Shown here piece after piece: positions 10,069 through 21,888 of a DNA stretch of 64,000 nt (position 1 is its first letter; every line of letters begins with the position of its first letter). The stretch comes from Isochrysis galbana (taxonomy: Eukaryota; Haptophyta; Isochrysidales; Isochrysidaceae), in the NCBI GenBank assembly GCA_018136815.1, contig CM030942.1:1635171-1699170 (forward strand). The letters are read 5' to 3'. The position numbers and the translations under genes are program-made. The notes beneath the pieces were generated by a model. That model was not told the DNA's origin, searched no databases, and saw nothing but the letters and a program-made list of their open reading frames with translations.

Positions 10069-12165
10069 AAAAAAACATCTGAAGATTCTGGGCTACGCAC
10101 CTACTATTGACGGGATCTCCCGTTTCTACTAACACCGCCCTTAAGTTCCCTTTCCCCACCTCTTTCCCTGCCCCCCTTCATTCCTTTTTCTTTGGTTTCC
10201 GGGGTTCGGCCTTGGTGCGCTACCTAAGACCTGGTTCGGAGTGCGGGGGCCGGGCAGGCCTTTTGAATCGTTGCCCCTGGTATGACCGTCCGCCCGGACT
10301 CGCTTTTCTCATCTTGATTTTGTCGGGACCGTGGCGTCTCTGTAGTCCCTTTGTGTCTTCGTTTTGATGGCTTGTTCGTTTTTGTTTAGTTGTTTTTGAG
10401 GTCCTCAACGGCGTGTACTATTTTCAGCTTGGTGGCCAGTTCCACCAGTTCCTTGCCGGGTTTGAGCCCACCTTTGTCGTTCACGTCGTATACGGGGATT
10501 AGATCGCTTAAGTCTATCCTCTTCTTGGGTTGTCTACCCATGCCCGCCTGGGCGGTTCTTGCCGAGTCGGTTTCTCGTGCGAAGAGTAATGCTTTGCTCA
10601 GTGTGGTGAATCGTTCTATTGTTTTTATCAGTATTGATTCTTCCGTGAATGCTACTCCTTCGTAGTGGATTCTATAGAAGTCTGTAATGATGTACCTCCA
10701 TGCTACTAGGTATAGTATGTATATTGGTTTCGGGGCGTCCCCCTCAGGGAATATAAACAGGTTATCGATAATAGTTTCGCTCCTGTTTCTTTCCGCTTTG
10801 GGTGTGAATCTGGCAAGTTTATTCAACGCTGCTAAGACGTTGGTTATCCCCCGGCATTCGCCGAGGTGCGTAGAGGATTCGTCTGCTTTTCCGCATATGC
10901 GGCATGTACTGTCTCTACCGGGGAATCGGTTGTACGTGCCCACTCGTCTGTGCGCGATGTGTTTATAGTGTAGGTGCATGTCTCTCGCTGTCACCATCGG
11001 AGAGGTGTAGAGCTTGGCTAAGTGTGCCCATGTGTCCTCGGGTATTTGGAGCTTTTCCTTCCATTTGGTCGGTCCCGCTAGGCGTTTGGTTTTGCGGTCT
11101 GTTCGTTGGAGGGCTTTGGTTAGGTGTTCCACTCCGGTGGCGTCGAGCGGCGTTTCGCCGTCTATTGTGTATTCGTCCGCTAGCGGGTATTCGAGTCTCT
11201 TATTGGATTTGAACCCTTCCCCCCATTTTGCCGGCGGAGAGGTGTCTAAGTTTGCGGGGGTGCTCGTGACCCTCTCCCCTATTATCGGCGTGCCTAGGTA
11301 TGAGAGCTCAGCTTCGTACCATGTGCCTTTGATGTTGACGTAATACTCCCCGTCCTGCGTTATGTGTGTCTTGGGAGACGTTTCCTCTGGGTTGGCTTGA
11401 TCGCCGGCCTCTCGCCGAAGGGGCGGTTTTTCTCTCGCGTCTGCGGTTTTTGGCGTCGTCATTATTGTTTTGGAGTAGGTTACTATTGTGTCCCATGACT
11501 CTAGAAATTTGTCCCTTGGGATATATTCCCCTTGGAAGTGTATGTACGTATCGTTATTTTTGAGGTATTGTGCGCATTCCTCTCTAGTATAGGGTGTCGT
11601 CGCATTATAGTCGCGATACACATTGTGTATGGCGTTGCACTCAAGTTTGTTCCATAGTTTCGCCCATGTGGGGTTAAGTCTGGGGCCAGGGTGCGTTGGG
11701 CTGCCCCATATTGGTTGTGAGAGAAGGCCTTCCCTACTGACTTTCAAGGATGTGAGTTCTAGTTTGCGTATGTTGTTCAGCGCTTGTTTCCAAAATTCTG
11801 GGAGTTTACTCCGGCCTGTTATCCCGTCTGTTAGTTTGTTTGTGGGTATCGTCGATAGAACCGCTGCTCTACCCATGTTCGTGCGGCAGAACCATGCGTC
11901 CAGCACCTGCTTCCATTGCGCTTGCCGTGCATCAAGATAGTTCAATATCCATTTGGCTTGCAATGCCCTGACGTGGTTGTCCCAGTCCAGGAGTCCCAGC
12001 CCTAGATGAGGCCCTTTGTCGTGCGCGTTCCGCAGAGGGAGTTCCGGGTGTTTTATCCATTGTAGCCTGCGTCCAGTGCGCATGTTTGTCCACATTAATT
12101 TGTCTACGGCTTTTTTGACGGCTGTGTGAAATGCCTTAGGGGCCGCTAGTGTTTGGAACCAACCG
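10069..12165 (-). mobile_element. Antisense 5'-truncated LINE copy inserted into the outer LINE
   Basis: The C-terminal LINE coding region lies at 10386-12165 on the minus strand, and 10069-10385 is its 3' UTR. The UTR ends at CCCAGAATCTTCAGATG followed directly by T-runs on the sense strand (A-run at about 10069-10078 on +). The same UTR sequence recurs at 1637-1846, 26141-26249 and 31233-31800, defining one subfamily. Confidence 0.82.
10386..12165 (-). pseudogene. LINE ORF2 C-terminal region with zinc knuckle
   Basis: Nearly 590 codons of uninterrupted frame, homologous to the end of the outer LINE from WFQTLAAPK onward (shared LGLGLLDW, LQAKWILNYL, DAWFCRT, LSQPIW). It continues into the C-terminal domain absent from the truncated outer copy. 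That domain contains CRICGKADESSTHLGEC, a Cys-Cys-His-Cys knuckle common near the end of LINE ORF2 proteins. The stop is at 10386. The reverse transcriptase catalytic core is missing, so it is a dead 5'-truncated copy, although the surviving frame is intact, which suggests recent insertion. Confidence 0.82.
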
Positions 12166-13002
12166 GCAAAATGGGAGGGCGGATATAAAGGCCCGAGATT
12201 TATGGAATACCCGCTGGCGGATGAATACGCCATACGAAAAGGAAGGGTCGCACTAGACGCGATCACCGTCTCCGACATCACCAAAGAAGTGATCAAAACA
12301 AATCGGAAAAACGCCCCACAAGCGGCGAGGACCGCGTGGGAGAATAGACTCAGCATCACGAAAGAGGAATGGAAACACATAGCTAGACTATACACAATGC
12401 CGCTGCTAAAACACACGGATAAACACCTACACTTCAAACATATCACGCACAGAAGGATCGGCACTAGAAATAGATTCCCAGACAGCCCGACAGACAAATG
12501 CAGACTATGCCACGGCCACCGAGAAGACTCGTGCCATCTAGCATGGTGCCCCGCGACGAAAACGATATTCGAAACAATAGACGCCCTTACAAAACACACG
12601 CCTACTGCTAAGAGATCGCGTGCACAGAAAGTGAAAGATAGACTCTTCGCATACCCCGGTACGAGCACTCCCGATAGCCTAAAAGCGCTCTACATAATAG
12701 CATGGAAACACATAATAAAAGACTTCTACAGAGTAGAGTTCGAGGCGCACAACTACCACTATATACCAGTCCTGGAGTCCACGCTGATAAGATTCGCCAC
12801 CCTGGTCCGAGGCAATATTCCGCCGGATCCTCATAATTCTATGCGCACGTATAAGGCCGCTCAGGGGAGAAAACCTAAGATAAAAAAAATGACAGAACTC
12901 AGCAACCCTATATTTACCAAGGATGAACAAGGCAGGCTACAACTAAGTAAAGAATTTGGCCTAGTAGCAAAAGCCCTCGGCCTAGCCGAGAGGCTCGCAT
13001 AA
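12163..13002 (+). pseudogene. LINE ORF2 C-terminus (continuation of the outer LINE)
   Basis: The frame resumes at PAKWEGGYKGPRFMEYPLA, aligning with PPAKWGEGFKSNKRLEYPLA of the antisense copy. It runs through CRLCHGHREDSCHLAWC (Cys-Cys-His-Cys knuckle) to AKALGLAERLA and a stop at 13000-13002. The ending ALGLAERLA recurs as ALGMAERLA in the fragment at 24.8 kb, so the two belong to one subfamily, diverged from the inserted copy. The segment 13003-13366 is its 3' UTR. Confidence 0.8.
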
Positions 13003-13694
13003 AAAGACGCGACAACCCGCTCCGACCGTATGTCAAGACTAGAGACCGACCATAACTACGGACATGCCGGACGAACGGACTTACACACTAGTACGACTAC
13101 ACCCCGAAGCACTTACATTATAAACAGGTCACTCAACGGAACAAGAGGGAGGCGAGAACATACCGTTGGGGACAGGTGCACCCCGCTCAGCTCTGACGCC
13201 CCAAACGACCCGGGCCCCTAAGTAGAGCACGAGGGGAGTTGCCGCAAGGCAGGGAGTGAGGGAGAGGGAGGAGAAAGAGCGTGGCTTCGTGAGTGTCTTC
13301 CATTGCCACGGGCGAGGCGAGAATATTAAAAAGTTTTTTTTATTAAAAGGTTTTTTTTTGCGTGAGCAGGGGGCAAGGGCGATGTCGGCGGATTCCCCGT
13401 GGTGGGTAGTTGACTAGCAGCGTTAGCGGCATCTTCGATTTTTTGATAACATGGTACAACGATGGGGTTGTACAATTTTTCTCCTTAATTATAGCCAGCG
13501 CAATAGTTGCGAGAGCGCTCTGCCGCTACGCCGACCAACCCCGACCGTAGTAGACCGTGGACCGTGGCCGGATGGATGGGCGATGGATCGTCGTGCCTGC
13601 ATACCATGGTCAAAGATCATGGACAAGGCAATAGACATCATCGCAAGTATCATGATAGATAGCGCCGGTTGGTAACGGACATGGGCTGCACGGA

Positions 13695-16654
13695 TTACTC
13701 GGGCAAATTTTTGAGCGGATGAGCCTCGGTATTGATGACATGTGTGTTGAGATCGAGAGCGTCGTCGTCCGAGAAGAGCAATAAGAAGTATTTGAGCGTC
13801 TCCGCGAGCCAAAACGTTTGCATGGTGTCGTCTTTGGGACCGCCTGGCGCATTGACATTTCGAATACCGGAGTAGCCGCCCGTGTCGACGCGAGTGTGCT
13901 TCTCAAATGCAGCAAACATACTCCAGCCCCATTCGCGGTACTTGGGGTCGCGAGTGAACCGCCACAAATAGAAAAGCGACTCGGCCGTCTCGGGGCGAAG
14001 TAAGTTGTGTGTGGCTCCGATCTCCATGTCAGCACCTATTTTCACAAACTCGGGAGCGAGGCCAGTGGCTTGGCGAGCATACCTACCAAATGCATCATGA
14101 AGTGTGAGATGAGTATAGCGCCTGCTTCTTGCGGCGCCAGGCGAGCCCGCCTCGCGCAGCTTGGTCCCGGGGAGACCACAATTGATCTTCCCACACCATG
14201 AAATGTGCAGGCTCTTGTGACGGTAGGGGAGGGTGTGGGGCGCGCACATTTGATGGCATGTCTCCATCAGTTTCTCAGCTAAAGCCATGTGCTCCTCCTT
14301 GTGCTCAGGTAGGTGCTGGGCGCCTAGTGCGAGAGTTCCGGGGACGAAACAAACGAGGTGGTCCATCTTGCGGAGCTGCCTGCCAGCCTTCTCCTCACAC
14401 AAGTAGGTGAGTCCGCCCTGTTCGATGATCAATCGAGATTGCATCGCGCGTACCTGTACAGTGGACGAGGGGTACTGCGTGTATGGATTGCTCTCGCCGG
14501 CAGCTCGAGAGTTGCGGAGGGCGATACCCCGTACTGGAGTCTCACCCTGCGATGCCATGCTGCTGACGTGCCATTGAGCACGATGGGTTAGAAGGGGTGC
14601 TCACCGATTCGAGATACATCCTCTTGTATTGCTCGTGCTTCTTGCTTGTAAACAACCAAAGCTTCAGGGTGTACTCATAGAATGAATCGCCCATTGCCCC
14701 CCAAGAGACCTGCACGAAGGCATGTGAATGCAATGGTTAGGGACGGAGAAGAGCGAGTCCAAGAAACGGGCGGTGTATACAATGGTTTGGTCGCGATCAA
14801 GGGGGCCCATGGGGAATCAGAGTCGCACACACCGTGCTACCCGTCGGCTTGCCTGTTTCTGGACGGATGTGTATCGGCCAAAGCCTGCCACCATGCGCAT
14901 CAACTGGACCGCCTTCCTTGTCCAGTACATCAAACACGCGCTGGGCTTTCTCACGGTATTCAGGCTTCTTCGTGTGATGCGCGAGAGAGAAGAACTCCAA
15001 TTGCAAGGTGCCCACCTGACGAAATGCAAGGACAGCGGTTCAAAAGGGCAAGAATCGAGTGAGTAGAAGACACGGGTGGAAGCTGTCTCCGAGCGATGGA
15101 GTTGAAGGCCAAAGAGAGTCTGCACCGCGCTTGATCCTGGACCGGCGCCGGCATGGCAAATCACGCTGACTAGAGTCTGGCGAGGGATGTCGTGTTTCCT
15201 ACCTCTGCAAGAAGCAAGCTGCCTCCTGTCCAAGCGGGAACTGCGTGCGCGCCAGTCCTAAGCGAAACGGTCGTGTATGGCAGCCCGCTGGGCGCAGAAA
15301 ACGCTTTCGCAAGGCGTTCGCCCAAATCATCGGCCAAGTGCAGCAAATGTTCTTCCCCGGATAGCTCGTAAGCTGCGAGCAGTCCGCCAAGACAACTGCG
15401 GGCAAACAGTCCGAGGCGCGTCGGGCGGATGTCATTCGCGCCTAGCGTTGGTCATGAACACCCTTGGCTATAGCTTAAGGCTGAGTAAGAACAGCCATCG
15501 AGGCAAACCAAGTAGGTGTCAGGCACACGGGAGTCAGCTTCGCGCGCCGAAAGGCAGCCAGTGCATAAGACGTCGGAGTATCTGTCTCATACAGGAGGAT
15601 GGGAACCCCTTGGTGTAACGGCATCTCACCGGATCGTCGTCTCGAACACGGATATCATGCGAGTCTTATCGAAAGTGAGATTCTGTCGCACCCACTGCAG
15701 GCCACGTGCGAACTCGTCGTGGAGCCCCGCCATCCACAGCACATCGAGGGAGTCGAGGATCGTCAGACCCAAACCTACCCAGTCCGTCCCGCGGCGCGAG
15801 ACGGGCTTCAGCTCGTCGAATCCCCAAGCATACTTCTCGTACGCAATCCACGAGTATTGTAGTGTGTGGACGACAGCTTGCCGCTTCTCAGTGATCTGCA
15901 CGGTGCCTGTCGGCGATAGATCGGCGACTGCAATGGAAGGTGGGTCGCCGTTCGATGGCGAGGCTGCATGAATGCCTTTGAACGCCTCATCTGCCGTGGC
16001 ATTCGGCCTGCTTTCCCAAGGACACATGTCTAAAGGACCTTTAAGCTCAACAACGTAGTTGCACGTATTCGGCTCGCTAACTTTGACGAATTCGAGCTTG
16101 CTGAGGCTATCCTGGCACTGGAGACGAAGTGTCGCCCGCCTAGGCGAGCCACCATCTGGACAGGTGTCTCCTCGACCGTACACCTGTTCCGGCCCACGCA
16201 TCTCCGTGCCATTTGACTTGCCAAGCAAGTGCTCCTCAAATGCACCCTTGTCGTCAGCCTCGTGATACTGGCGCACGTGCTCCCCAAGACAGGCCTCGTA
16301 AACCCACCATTCTGCAACAAGTCGGGCGCATTTTCGACCTCCATTCTGATAGGCACCGATCGGGCGGATACTTTCCGGGTTGCTCTCTGTCGAATCGCCC
16401 TCACCTTCCTCGGCATCCCGATCATAATCATCACTCATCAGCGCCATGCTGCCAAGCCGCTCCTCAGCCCTGGCGGCGAGCTGGATAAGCTTGCGCTCCT
16501 TGGCGAGATTATCTCTGCGTAGCCGGTGGAGCTCTAGCTGCAGGTTATGCTGTTCCGCCTGCCGGTGGCTCTCCATCGTGAAGAAGGAGATCATGAAGGT
16601 GGAGAAGAGCACAATTTGTGCAATGAAGAGCATCACGAGCCAATTGACTGCCAT
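13695..16654 (-). CDS. GH47 class I alpha-1,2-mannosidase, six exons
   Basis: Trims alpha-1,2-mannose from N-glycans in the ER or Golgi. Exons in transcript order: 15630-16654, 15203-15395, 14833-15015, 14605-14709, 14248-14453 and 13695-14082; all introns are GT-AG (123-234 bp). The joined frame is 700 codons including the stop (699 aa). The N-terminus is a type II signal anchor (MAVNWLVMLFIAQIVLFSTF) with a stem coiled coil. The catalytic domain starts near residue 280. GH47 landmarks across the junctions: GLGLTILDSLDVLWMAGLHD, VFETTIR|CLGGLLAAYELSG, LLLAE|VGTLQLEF, GAMGDSFYEYTLK, MDHLVCFVPGTLALGA, CHQM|YARQATGLAPEFV, HNLLRPETAESLFYLWRF and the terminal NTEAHPL, whose Thr binds the active-site calcium. 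The junction after exon 3 (GTGTGT donor) is the least certain. Length and architecture fit Golgi mannosidase I types. Confidence 0.92.
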
Positions 16655-16734
16655 CTTCCACGTGGGCTGTGAGCCGGGGACGCTCCTGCCTCCCTGCCCT
16701 CACGCTCCTGTGTGTGTGCGCGCAAGCTTCTCGC

Positions 16735-17645
<911 letters not shown>

Positions 17646-17649
17646 CTTG

Positions 17650-18960
17650 TAGTTGGTAGTTGGTCTTCCCTCTCTCCGCCACCTTCACACGATGGATACG
17701 ACCACTCTCTTCATTTATTAATACTCTCGCATCTCGTTGCCCCCCATCGTCCTCTTCTCTCCGCGCCCGCCCCCAACAAGGGAACGGGGGTGGTGGATAT
17801 AAATAGGGCGGGGGGCGGGTCCAAGCGCGGCCACCGACGATGCGCGCGCGGGGGCCGAGGGGGGGGGGGGGGGGGGCGAGGTCGAGCATGGTCTTAAAAT
17901 TAGTCCTGGGTCTAGAGTACCCGTACCGCAAGCGCGAAGTAAAGTACTTACTGCGGCTGATATTGCAACGCGCGCTCGTATATCCATGGTTGTATATTAT
18001 CCATCAAGGTTTTCGCACACCCAAAAGGTTTTCGCGCACACCCTAAGTCGCGGCTCGATCTGAAGCCCGCCGAAGAGTCTTCGGCACACAGTGTGAGAAA
18101 AAGTCCCGCTGGGGGACAATAAGAAAAAACTGGGCTCAAGCAGACAAGTCCCCGGCACCCGGGGAGACAGCCGCGAGAGGCGAGGCCGGAGAGGAGAATT
18201 CTCTCGGGGGAGGATTAGAGAGGGTGAGGGCTTAGCGAAACAACTGTAATGCGGCGACCGGGAAACATAAGTTCTCTGTCGTTCACCGACAAATGATTTG
18301 ACAACTCTACGATAGATAGATTTATTCTCATAAACATATCATTAAATTATATTACGAATGGTGCCCCCAGCGCCCTTTCAAACATGCCACAGACACTAGA
18401 AATCAAGCTCTAGACGCGCACATATGGACTGCCTGCGCGTCGCCATGCGGCGCACAGACAGTCCATACACATATCTTACGAATACACAGGCGCACTGCCC
18501 CCCCAATTCGACCCCTTCGAGCCCTGTAGCCTGTAGCCGATCTGCTGACCGGCCGCGCCTGCCGAGAGAGACGCCAACTCTGACTGGTGTGGGCTGGGGC
18601 GGGGTCAGGTGCTGGGTATGGCACACCCAGGCCAAGGCCGGGCGGGGGGCTCGCGCTGCGCGCGCGCTGCTCGCACCTGGCTTCTGGCGCTCGTCTGCGC
18701 GCTGCGAAGGGGGGGAGTGCGAGAACGACCTGGAGGCGAGCGCGGCGAGCGTGAAGGGGCACATCGCGGCAGGCAGCGTGGGGGGGACTTACCACTGGTG
18801 TTGGCCGCACGAGTACACTCCTGTGGCAAGCTGGAAGCTGGGCTGCCAGAGCAAGGAGTGGGGGAAGGGGGGGAGGGGAGCGGCGCGCGGCGGGCCTCCG
18901 CGGCCGCTGCAGCGGCTAAGTCCCCGGCACCCGGGGAGATAGCCGCTGGAGCCAGAGTCT
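17650..18960. other. Intergenic DNA without a recognised gene
   Basis: GC-rich, mixed sequence. A 22-base block starting AAGTCCCCGGCACCCGGGGAGA occurs twice (about 18146 and 18915), suggesting duplicated repeat pieces. No frame with a known motif or splice chain was found. Confidence 0.4.
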
Positions 18961-18964
18961 GTGA

Positions 18965-19118
18965 TCTAACAGTAGACTGGTGTTAGACAAGCATGTTCTA
19001 ACACCAAAATCGGCAGGTGTTAGACGAAGTCTAACACCTGTCTCAGGAGGTGTTAGACACCCTCCGAGCCGCAAAAGTCTAACAGTGTCTAACACCGCCC
19101 TCACGGGGGTGTTAGTCA
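18965..19118. repeat. Array of alternating TCTAACACC/GGTGTTAGA hairpins
   Basis: At least seven copies of an 8-10-base motif (GGTGTTAGA or its complement) alternate in orientation over ~150 bp. They form successive perfect hairpins: arms 18978-18987/18997-19006; arms CAGGTGTTAGAC and GTCTAACACCTG with a 3-base loop at 19014-19040; and an overlapping one at 19030-19057. A related CTAACACCTCC...GGAGGTGTT palindrome lies at about 50863-50886. Function unknown. Confidence 0.8.
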
Positions 19119-19750
19119 GGCGCGCCGTATTACACACGCGCGCGGCGCGCGCCGCCAGGTGCAAGTGTGTGGCTACGGCGGCACCAACGCCCGCCAGCAA
19201 CGCGCCAACGCGCAACATGCGTATTCACTAGCTTGCTAGATAGAAGCTAGGAGCATCATGCATCATTGTCAGTTAGCACATTGCAAATGCTCCACTTCCA
19301 CTGCTCTCTCTCTCTCTCTCTCTCTTTGCTCTCGCGCTCTCGGGCGCTCCTCCCGGCTCCCGACCGAGCTCCCGGGTCCCGGACTCTCCGCCCGCACAGC
19401 CCCCGCTGCACAATGCAATACAGCACAGTACAAGGTGGAGCAACGGACGAGGCGAGAGGACCCATTCCAGCTCCAGTTGACGGGGTGTGAGTAGAGGCCC
19501 GAGGAGGCGGCGGAACTTCGACCGTCGGCGCGGAGAGGCGAGAGGAGGGGAGAACTGGCTCGGAAAGACTCTCTTTTGAAGAAGGGAGGGGTCCCACAAG
19601 GCTCTCTTCCCCGGGAGACTTCGACCCGTACGATTCGAGAACCGAAGAAGAAGAGACGGGCTCATGACGCGGGGACAATGAAGATTTCTCGAGGGGAGAA
19701 CTCGACATGGCGACCGGAGCCGAAGGCGCGAGCGAAGATTTTGTGCTTGT

Positions 19751-21150
19751 CAGAGCAAGGCTGATCTCACTCTTGGAGATTGCCTGCGAGGGCGCGCCGG
19801 CAGCTAGCGCGGAACGCGGTTCTTGTGGGGAGCTCATGGAGCTTTCCTGGGGAACAACGACGGCCGGAGGAAACGAACCGCGCGCGGGGGAGAAGAGAAC
19901 CTCGCGCGGGGGGGGGGGGAATTAATATAACGGCCGGAGGCGACGGACGTCACGCCGAGGGAAAGAACCTGCCGCGGGGGGGGCGAGGGACCGAGGGCAC
20001 GGCGGGGCAGCGTGGGAGGGCGCGAGGCCAATCTCGGAGCGAGATCGCGTCCTTTCCCTCGTGGAGCGCGGAGCGCGGAGAGACCCCCCACGAGATATCT
20101 TGGGACCGGAGAATGTTTTGGACGAATCTTCCTGCCGTCGGCCGAGGAGAGGCGGACGGAGAGAGAGAGAGAGAGAGTCTCGCAGAGCGACTGCAGAACG
20201 AGAAGTCGAAGTCATGCCGGTTTATTACCTTAAACGAGCCAACAATTATAGTAACAGCAAAAACAAAATTCGAATCGCAAATTTCGAGACCAAAATCTGC
20301 GAACCTGGACTTGAGACCATGAGGAATCCGAATCTGTGTGTCTTGTGCGTCAGTGGTAACACGGGGAACTGTTCAATTGTAATTGTGAGCGCGTACCTTA
20401 CACGAATATTCATGCCTACAGCCTTCAGATGGGCAGGAATACAACAGAAGCGCAAGGTGAGCTCCTCTGTCAACGCGTTGATGATAGCTTTGCGGTCGGC
20501 CTGGAAGGCGTCGCGCCCCTCCTCGACGTTGTACAGTTGGCAAGTGCCAAGGCAATTGGCGTCGCCGCCTTCAGCGCACGCGTCCATGAACTCCTTCTCT
20601 GCCTCTCCAGGGATGGTGATCAGCTTGTTCAACACAGCGAGTCTCTTTCTGAGGTTGAACGCAATATCAAACACGACCAGCTTGTTGCTCTGATAGGTTT
20701 TGGACAAGATGGCGAGCTCCTCGTGGACGTCGAGCATGAAGGCAGTGAAGGCTGCGAAGCGCCAGTCGGTGAGCTTCGCCCGCAAGAGCCACCGCTCATC
20801 AGACTGAAGCAGGGGGTCGTCGTTATCCGTGAGAAATGCGACGAGCTCTGCCTTTGACATCTCCATCTCGGTGTTGCCGCGATAGCGAATCGTAAACCTG
20901 TCCATGGCGCTGATGCCGTCCGGGCTCGGGATGCACGCGCCTGAGCCACCCCCAGTCGCCTGCCACCACCTCCCACAAGCCTCCTCCCGCACTTCCGCGC
21001 CCTCCGTGCGTCATGCGTCGTGCGTCGATCACCATGCCCGTAGTCCCCCCCGAGGAAAGCTCCATGAGCTCCCCGCAAGAACCGCATTCCGCGCTAGCTG
21101 CCGGCGCGCCCTCGCAGGCAATCTCCAAGAGTGAGATGAGCCTTGCTCTG
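19751..21150 (-). mobile_element. Degenerate hAT-like DNA transposon with ~100-bp inverted repeats
   Basis: The left arm (19751-about 19853) and right arm (about 21048-21150) are inverted copies with a handful of differences. Both begin CAGAGCAAGGCT, matching the CAGRG start typical of hAT termini. The interior carries a minus-strand exon with hAT/DUF4371-like character (20402-20905) and a GC-rich filler. No 8-bp target duplication is visible in the flanks, so the ends may be eroded or the element rearranged. One terminus is duplicated at 6603-6890 and an interior block at 49560-49822. Confidence 0.6.
20402..20905 (-). pseudogene. hAT/DUF4371-like protein fragment inside the element
   Basis: An open exon of 168 codons from an ATG at 20905 to a strong donor (MNIR|GTAAGG). 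Its helical pattern (WRFAAFTAFMLDVHEELAIL, then SKTYQSNKLVVFDIAFNLRKR and ALTEELTLRF) resembles the helical insert of hAT transposase-derived proteins (KIAA1586/ZNF862-like, DUF4371). No catalytic Asp-Asp-Glu set or BED finger is present, so it is at most a fragment. The assignment rests on pattern resemblance and on the flanking hAT-type inverted repeats. Confidence 0.4.
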
Positions 21151-21503
21151 ACAGGGCGGCGGCGGCGATTGGCGTGTTGGCGTGGCTGCTAGAGCGGCAT
21201 ATTTGGATATGGTGTCTGGTGTGGCATTCTATCCCAGTGGGAGACCGAGAAAGCGCCGACAGCGCGCCCGGTAGCGTTCGAAAGTTGCGTACTCGGCCCG
21301 TTCGGCCAGGTGACGTTAGCGTAGTCGTCGGCGCCACACACGACACACGGCACACGGCCGTCGATTTCGCGATGAGCGCGGGCGGCGGCGGCGCGCAGCG
21401 ACCGCGCAGCTGGGTCAGCAGTCATCCTCCACGCTCCAGTCGGTCGATAAGTTGGTCCACCGACGTCGCGTAGATTACCTTCGCTTGCGAAGAGGGGTGT
21501 GAT

Positions 21504-21727
21504 GGCATTTCTTCCATCCGATGGAGTTCCAGCACTAGCTAGGTGAATGCGAATGCGCGGTTTAAAAGTAACCGCCGTTCACCCCCGTACGGCTCTGGAC
21601 TCCTCGGCTTTCGCTCTCCCACCCTCCCTATCCCATGTGATAGCTATGCGTGTGCCGTAGTGAATTAAAAGTATTCCTACAAAGGCATTTCTTCCATCCG
21701 AGGGAGTTCCAGCACTAGCTAGGTGAA
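21504..21727. repeat. 44-bp direct repeat flanking 136 bp
   Basis: The block GGCATTTCTTCCATCCGATG... (21504-21547) is repeated with one mismatch at 21684-21727. The copies are 180 bp apart and lie 160-380 bp upstream of the ciliary gene at 21889. It looks like a local tandem duplication; a regulatory role is possible but unsupported. Confidence 0.85.
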
Positions 21728-21888
21728 CCTTAAGAATCACTTCATAGAATGCAATATGCTGCGTCGCAGACCCAGTTCAACAGTTAAAGAAGTATAGAAA
21801 AGAGAAAAGAAAGCTCTGCTGCCTTCCATCGGTTTCACCTCTTCTCCCTCGCCCCCCCTTCCCTCTCTCTCGCGGCATCGCTCTTGCG

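Larger units (their letters stand above)
6951..13366 (+). mobile_element. LINE interrupted by an antisense LINE (nested retrotransposons)
   Basis: The outer element is on +: endonuclease and reverse transcriptase at 6958-10068, then its C-terminal part and 3' UTR at 12163-13366. Between them (10069-12165) sits a second LINE copy on the minus strand. Aligning the two proteins shows the outer copy stops about 40 codons before it resumes, so insertion was accompanied by a small target deletion. The 3' end at about 13320-13366 reads GCGAGAATATTAAAAAG followed by T-runs, and the same ending occurs on the LINE fragment at 24246-24960. The 5' end is truncated inside the endonuclease domain. Confidence 0.8.

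Noticed and set aside
10386-13002. Twin-priming inversion as the explanation of the opposed LINE halves
   Set aside because: Both halves contain the same C-terminal region and differ in sequence, so they are two elements, not one inverted element.
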